This document shows, piece after piece, positions 59,780-64,000 of a stretch of DNA of 64,000 bases; positions within the stretch are counted from its first letter, which is position 1; every line of letters begins with the position of its first letter. The notes under the pieces are model-generated. The model made no database searches and was not told where the DNA came from. It saw only the letters and a list, made by a program, of their open reading frames with translations. The DNA is from Christiangramia sediminis (GTDB lineage: Bacteria > Bacteroidota > Bacteroidia > Flavobacteriales > Flavobacteriaceae): contig NZ_JAJBZG010000005.1 in assembly GCF_020552705.1 (NCBI RefSeq), forward strand, positions 868,001 through 932,000, read 5' to 3'. Position numbers and translations under genes: made by a program.

Positions 59780-61153
59780 CTAATTGCCTACCTCTCCAAA
59801 TGGATTATATCCCAGGTATTCTGTTTCTTTTTCTTTAAATTTGATATTATGATCTTCGAGTTTGCTTAATAATGGTTCATAAACTTCTTTTCTAATAGGA
59901 AGTTGAACTCCCGGAGTTTTAATTTCTCCATTCAGGATCATAATAGTAGCCATCGCCACAGGCAATCCTACAGTTTTGGCCATCGCCGTTTTTGACTGAT
60001 CTTCCCCAATATGGACCATAGTGGAGTCTATTTGTTTTTTCTCGCCATCCAATTCGTATCCAAACTTGTGATACATCACAATCATATCTTTATCATCCTG
60101 CGATAATGACCATTTATCCATTAATATCTTTTGGAGCGCCTGGGCAGGAGTGGCATTTTTGATTCCTATCTTTTTATTTGGATTGAAAAGGTCTAATTCG
60201 ATGAGTTTTTCCCACATAATATCATCCTGATCTATTTTTAGATTATGTCGAACTTTCAGCTCAACCGAATCACTCGGAGAATATGGGAGGAATGAATTTA
60301 TAAAATCCCGGTAACTCATTTCTTCAGAATCTTTCATTTCAAAGCTGTCATCTGTCATTCCTAATTGAATAAACATATTCCAGGCCCGGCTAAATCCAAC
60401 CTTCCTAATGGTTCCTCTATATAGGGTCAGTGCATTTTCAAGTCCGTAGATACTTTGATATTTCAGGGAATTTCTGTTGGCATAACCTTCAAATTTTCCG
60501 TGGCCTTCTATTTGAAGAAACTCGGTTCTTCTGAATAATCTATGGTACGGGATGTATTTGTATTTGCCTTCCTGGATGAATTCTGCAACACCACCCTGTC
60601 CTGCAACCACGACATTTCTAGGATTCCAGGTAAACTTGTAATTCCAGAGGTTATTATCACTTTCAGGAGCAACAAGTCCCCCCGTAAAAGATTCAAATAA
60701 CAGGATCTTGCCGCCTTTATCACGAATTCTGTCTATCACCTGCATCGCACTCATGTGGTCTATGCCGGGGTCTACACCAATTTCGTTCATAAAAACAAGG
60801 CCTTTAGCTTTTACCTGTTCATCAAGCTCTTTCATCTGGTCGCTTATATAGGAAGCAGTCACCATATTTTTACTGAATTTAAGGCAGTCTTTGGCGACCT
60901 CTATATGAAATCTGGCCGGAAGCATGGAAATAACAATATCGGCTCTTTCAATTGCCGGCTCTCTGCTTTCAGCTTTAAAGACATCCAGTTCAAAAGCTTC
61001 ACACTTGGGGTGGTCATTGCAGGCTTTTTTAGCGTTTTCAATATCAATATCTCCAATTCTTAGAAAGAGATCTTCTTTGTCGGCCTGTTGTAACAGGTAA
61101 TTAATAAGAACAGAGGTAGATTTTCCTGCTCCTACAATTAAAATTTCTCGCAT
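59780..61153 (-). CDS. saccharopine dehydrogenase-like protein
   Basis: A 457-residue oxidoreductase. An N-terminal Rossmann fold with ILIVGAGKST (3-12) and a C-terminal saccharopine dehydrogenase domain (about 130-445) with EIGVDPGIDHMSAM. In bacteria it may be in alpha-aminoadipate lysine metabolism, or carboxynorspermidine-type chemistry; context has only the Lrp regulator. Cytosolic. Confidence 0.85.
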   Translation of the reverse strand: MREILIVGAGKSTSVLINYLLQQADKEDLFLRIGDIDIENAKKACNDHPKCEAFELDVFKAESREPAIERADIVISMLPARFHIEVAKDCLKFSKNMVTASYISDQMKELDEQVKAKGLVFMNEIGVDPGIDHMSAMQVIDRIRDKGGKILLFESFTGGLVAPESDNNLWNYKFTWNPRNVVVAGQGGVAEFIQEGKYKYIPYHRLFRRTEFLQIEGHGKFEGYANRNSLKYQSIYGLENALTLYRGTIRKVGFSRAWNMFIQLGMTDDSFEMKDSEEMSYRDFINSFLPYSPSDSVELKVRHNLKIDQDDIMWEKLIELDLFNPNKKIGIKNATPAQALQKILMDKWSLSQDDKDMIVMYHKFGYELDGEKKQIDSTMVHIGEDQSKTAMAKTVGLPVAMATIMILNGEIKTPGVQLPIRKEVYEPLLSKLEDHNIKFKEKETEYLGYNPFGEVGN

Positions 61154-61219
61154 AAATTAAGTTAGTTTTGTGTAGTTGGACGAATGTATTAAAACTTTGA
61201 ATCAAATAAAATTGAAAGT

Positions 61220-61609
61220 ATGAACAGGAAATTTTTAATTGCTGGAGCCATTTTTGGATTGTTAGCAGTAATTCTTGGAGCATTCGCTGCTCACGGTTTA
61301 AAAGAGGCAATTTCCAGCGAGTCATTAAACTCCTTTGAGACGGGAGTGAGGTTTCAAATGTATCATGCTTTTTTACTCTTAATACTTGGAGGTTTGGGAT
61401 CCTTTTCAGAAAAAGCTTCAAAGAGTATTTTTTATCTTGTTTGTGGAGGAACTGTTCTGTTCTCAGGTTCTATTTATCTGCTTACCACGGGAAGTATATC
61501 GGGAATAGATTTTACGCCTTTTGCCCTGCTGACTCCCCTGGGAGGAAGCCTTTTAATAATAGCCTGGATCATTTTACTCCTGAAATTCATAAAGTTAAAA
61601 AAGAAATAA
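61220..61609 (+). CDS. DUF423 membrane protein
   Basis: A 129-residue protein with four membrane helices. The DUF423 features are FGLLAVILGAFAAHGLK (about 13-29), a FxTGVRFQMYHAF segment and a TPLGGSLLIIAW end. Function unknown. Divergent from the saccharopine dehydrogenase-like gene. Confidence 0.9.
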   Translation: MNRKFLIAGAIFGLLAVILGAFAAHGLKEAISSESLNSFETGVRFQMYHAFLLLILGGLGSFSEKASKSIFYLVCGGTVLFSGSIYLLTTGSISGIDFTPFALLTPLGGSLLIIAWIILLLKFIKLKKK

Positions 61610-61646
61610 ATTAATTTTGTTTAGCGTTTTATCTACTTAAGATTTT

Positions 61647-61654
61647 TACTTTTG
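61647..61654 (+). promoter_or_regulatory. -7 box of pckA
   Basis: TACTTTTG, exact TAnnTTTG, 33 nt before the ATG at 61688; no TTTG at the usual spacing. Confidence 0.5.
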
Positions 61655-61687
61655 TACGCCTAAACAAACAACAGAATTGATTTTTTT

Positions 61688-63286
61688 ATGGTCGATAACA
61701 CCCAAATTACGAAAACGATTTCGTTAGAGGATTACGGGATCAAAAACGCCACAGTACATTATCAGCTATCTCCGCAGGAATTACATCAGGAAACTTTAAG
61801 GCTCGGGCAGGGAGTTGAAAGCTCATTTGGAGCTTTGGCTGTCAACACCGGTCAGTTTACTGGTAGATCACCAAAGGACAGATTCATTGTAAAAGATGAG
61901 GTAACAAAAGATAAGGTGTGGTGGGGAGATATCAATATTCCCTTTGATCCGGAAAAGTTTGATAAGCTTTATAAAAAAGTAACAGCTTACCTGGAAGGTA
62001 AAGAGGTGTATGCTAGAGATGCCTACGCTTGTTCAGATGATAAATATCGTTTAAACATTCGGGTTGTAAATGAATATCCATGGTCAAACCTTTTTGCTTT
62101 CAATATGTTCTTGCGAGCTGGTGATGATGAACTGGATAATTTCAAGGAAGACTGGCTAATTGTAAATGCTCCAGGTTTCAAAGCCGATCCCGAAACAGAC
62201 GGGACAAGACAGGAAAATTTTGCAATTCTTAACTTCAGTAAAAAGATCGCTTTAATTGGAGGAACCGGATATACCGGGGAGATCAAAAAAGGAATTTTTT
62301 CTGCATTAAACTTTATTCTTCCCGTATACAAGAACACTTTACCTATGCATTGTTCTGCGAATGTTGGAGAAGATGGAGATACCGCTATATTCTTCGGATT
62401 ATCGGGTACAGGGAAAACAACTCTTTCCGCAGATCCAGAAAGAAAATTGATCGGTGATGATGAACATGGATGGACTGAAGAAAATACAATCTTCAATTTT
62501 GAAGGAGGTTGTTATGCTAAAGTGATCAATTTATCTGAAGAGAATGAACCTGATATTTACCGGGCGATCAAACCAGGGGCTATTCTTGAAAATGTGGTTC
62601 TTGATACGAATGGAGATGTAGATTTTGAAAATACAACGATCACCCAGAATACAAGAGTAAGTTATCCCATTCATCATATTCAGAATATTCAGGAACCTTC
62701 AACGGGAAAAAATCCTAAAAATATATTCTTTCTTACAGCAGATGCTTTTGGTGTTTTGCCTCCTATAAGTAAACTCACGCCAGGACAGGCTGCGTATCAT
62801 TTTATAAGTGGTTATACGGCAAAGGTAGCAGGAACTGAAGCCGGGGTAGATGAGCCCGTACCAAGTTTTTCCGCATGTTTTGGAGCGCCATTTATGCCGC
62901 TTCATCCAACGGAATATGCTGAAATGTTAAGCGAAAAAATGAAAGCGGCAGAGGTAAATGTTTGGCTGGTAAATACCGGTTGGACAGGTGGACCTTATGG
63001 TGTGGGGAACAGAATGAAGCTGAAATATACCCGGGAAATGATAAGTTCTGCATTAGAAGGAAAACTGGACAATGTAGAATATGAAAAACACGAAATATTT
63101 GGTCTACAGATGCCGAAGACTTGTGAAAATGTACCTTCAGAAATATTAAATCCCAAGAATACCTGGAAAGACCGGAATGCTTATGATATGAAAGCAAAAG
63201 AGCTTTCAAATTTCTTTAGAAAGAACTTCAGTAAGTTTGAAGAGAATGCTAATGAAGAGATCATGAATGGCGCTCCGGTAAAGTAG
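61688..63286 (+). CDS. pckA: phosphoenolpyruvate carboxykinase (ATP)
   Basis: A 532-residue ATP-dependent PEPCK. NTGQFTGRSPKDRF (about 52-65), the kinase-1a loop GLSGTGKTTLS (about 237-247), the kinase-2/metal motif LIGDDEHGW (about 254-262) and the adenine-binding NTGWTGGPYG (about 428-437) are present; GTP-type motifs are not. It converts oxaloacetate plus ATP to PEP for gluconeogenesis. Monocistronic with terminator. Confidence 0.96.
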   Translation: MVDNTQITKTISLEDYGIKNATVHYQLSPQELHQETLRLGQGVESSFGALAVNTGQFTGRSPKDRFIVKDEVTKDKVWWGDINIPFDPEKFDKLYKKVTAYLEGKEVYARDAYACSDDKYRLNIRVVNEYPWSNLFAFNMFLRAGDDELDNFKEDWLIVNAPGFKADPETDGTRQENFAILNFSKKIALIGGTGYTGEIKKGIFSALNFILPVYKNTLPMHCSANVGEDGDTAIFFGLSGTGKTTLSADPERKLIGDDEHGWTEENTIFNFEGGCYAKVINLSEENEPDIYRAIKPGAILENVVLDTNGDVDFENTTITQNTRVSYPIHHIQNIQEPSTGKNPKNIFFLTADAFGVLPPISKLTPGQAAYHFISGYTAKVAGTEAGVDEPVPSFSACFGAPFMPLHPTEYAEMLSEKMKAAEVNVWLVNTGWTGGPYGVGNRMKLKYTREMISSALEGKLDNVEYEKHEIFGLQMPKTCENVPSEILNPKNTWKDRNAYDMKAKELSNFFRKNFSKFEENANEEIMNGAPVK

Positions 63287-63310
63287 TGTTAATTTGTTAG
63301 ATGTTGAAAC

Positions 63311-63340
63311 AAAAAATCCGGTCTAAAGACCGGATTTTTT
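63311..63340 (+). terminator. terminator of pckA
   Basis: AAAAAATCCGGTCT / AGACCGGATTTTTT, near-perfect stem, AAA loop; it also suits the convergent hemD. Confidence 0.9.
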
Positions 63341-63367
63341 ATGTTTTAAAAGCAAATGAAAGAAGTG

Positions 63368-64000
63368 TTACTTCTTATTTACTTCACTTATATATTTATT
63401 AATTGCCATAGTCATACTTGGAGTCTCCGGAGTGGGAGCTTTAATATTACACACCAGGCCATGTTCTTTAGCAGCCTTGATGGTTGTATTTCCAAAAACA
63501 GCAATTCTAGTGTCATTTTGTTTAAAGTCAGGAAAATTCTCGAATAGAGATTTTATTCCGCTAGGACTGAAAAATACCAGGATGTCATAAGTAACATCTT
63601 TCAGGTGAGAAAGGTCACTAACTACCGTCCTGTAAAAAACGGCTTTTTTCCATTCTACCCCTAATTTATTCAATGTTTTTGGAACATCTGGTTTTAGCAT
63701 GTCTGAAGAAGGTAAAAGAAACTTCTCATTCTTGTACTTCTTTATTAGTGGTGCTAATTCAGCAAATGTTCTCTTCCCCACATAAATCTTACGTTTACGG
63801 TAAACTACGTACTTCTGTAAATAATAAGCTACCGCTTCACTCAGGCAGAAATACTTTAAAGTATCTGGCACTTTGTATCTCATCTCTTCAGCAATTCTAA
63901 AGAAATGATCTACCGCATTACGACTGGTAAGAATGATAGCCGAATAGTTTGTAAGATCAATTTTTTGTTGTCTAACTTCTTTAGAAGGTACGCCTTCAAC
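63368..64000 (-). CDS. hemD: uroporphyrinogen-III synthase, partial
   Basis: The frame is open from the stop at 63368 to the window edge: 171 residues from the internal Met at 63883 plus 39 upstream codons. The upstream part has IILTSRNAVDHFFRI, a HemD block, and the C-terminal half has FSPSGIKSLFENF and VFGNTTIKAAKEHG, also typical. It converts hydroxymethylbilane to uroporphyrinogen III in heme synthesis. The N-terminus lies outside the window. Confidence 0.85.
   Translation of the reverse strand, partial: VEGVPSKEVRQQKIDLTNYSAIILTSRNAVDHFFRIAEEMRYKVPDTLKYFCLSEAVAYYLQKYVVYRKRKIYVGKRTFAELAPLIKKYKNEKFLLPSSDMLKPDVPKTLNKLGVEWKKAVFYRTVVSDLSHLKDVTYDILVFFSPSGIKSLFENFPDFKQNDTRIAVFGNTTIKAAKEHGLVCNIKAPTPETPSMTMAINKYISEVNKK

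Noticed and set aside
62023-62496. 157-codon minus-strand frame within pckA
   Set aside because: Shadow of a strongly conserved enzyme; Ser/Pro-rich composition typical of an antisense frame.
1-64000. Mobile element, prophage, secretion-island or defence system
   Set aside because: No integrase, transposase, capsid, toxin-antitoxin, restriction or Cas gene was found; the gene content is chromosomal housekeeping and accessory metabolism.

Overview
The window is a 64-kb stretch of a bacterial chromosome, most likely from a marine Flavobacteriaceae member (Bacteroidota) close to Gramella/Christiangramia. This rests on AT-rich DNA, promoters of the Bacteroidota type (-7 box TAnnTTTG, weak TTG/TTTG about 18-20 bp upstream), very weak Shine-Dalgarno sequences, and lineage families such as DUF5686, DUF4230, DUF4260, DUF6624, a PorT-like barrel and a paired ExbD module. 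There is no phage, IS element, integrase, CRISPR array or plasmid function; it reads as ordinary core and flexible chromosome.

Layout. 0-5.3 kb: PaiB-like flavoprotein, DUF1989 protein, TerC, a small barrel-like protein, an SLC13 transporter with two RCK_C domains, DUF6624. 5.5-9.4 kb: a compact fructan/sucrose operon (MFS sugar porter, GH32 lipoprotein, fructokinase) with no SusC/SusD. 9.5-17.8 kb: an HAS/cellulose-synthase-type glycosyltransferase with a long leader, DUF4256, a secreted M20 peptidase, an SRPBCC protein, a small membrane protein behind a leader with crossing stems, and a TPR-transmembrane-class III adenylate cyclase paired with a small secreted protein. 17.8-31.6 kb: K+/H+ antiporter, tRNA-Leu(UAG), a peptidase-rich run (M20, M49, DUF885), VF530 and PhnA proteins, YdjM-like membrane protein, a membrane-anchored MutS-type ATPase and a cyclase/DUF4260/DUF4230 operon. 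31.7-34.8 kb: HemW, RuvC and a second glycosyltransferase. 35-39.2 kb: a BlaI/BlaR1-type operon with TonB-C-like secreted proteins and a TPR protein. 39.4-48 kb: DUF456, flavin monooxygenase, TatD, acyltransferase, type I asparaginase, tRNA-Ser(GGA), an ExbB-X-ExbD-ExbD motor cluster and a PorT-like barrel. 47.4-51.9 kb (minus): asnS, an RluA-family synthase, rpoN and a PAP2-like membrane protein. 52-64 kb: MMPL exporter, DUF5686 protein, pyrH-frr, YugP-type protease, saccharopine dehydrogenase-like with Lrp, DUF423, pckA and a partial hemD.

The features least explained by standard annotation are: (i) two abutting perfect/near-perfect 18-bp dyads upstream of blaI, with an operon whose members share a two-cysteine TonB-C-like domain; (ii) a leader before the 61-aa membrane protein at 14367 in which two perfect stems cross, directly after a consensus -7 box; (iii) a dyad straddling the -7 box of the cyclase operon; (iv) a 23-codon ORF in the long leader of the 10.9-kb glycosyltransferase; (v) dispersed imperfect-palindrome repeats confined mainly to 21-35 kb, some of which run into annotated reading frames and affect start-codon choice.
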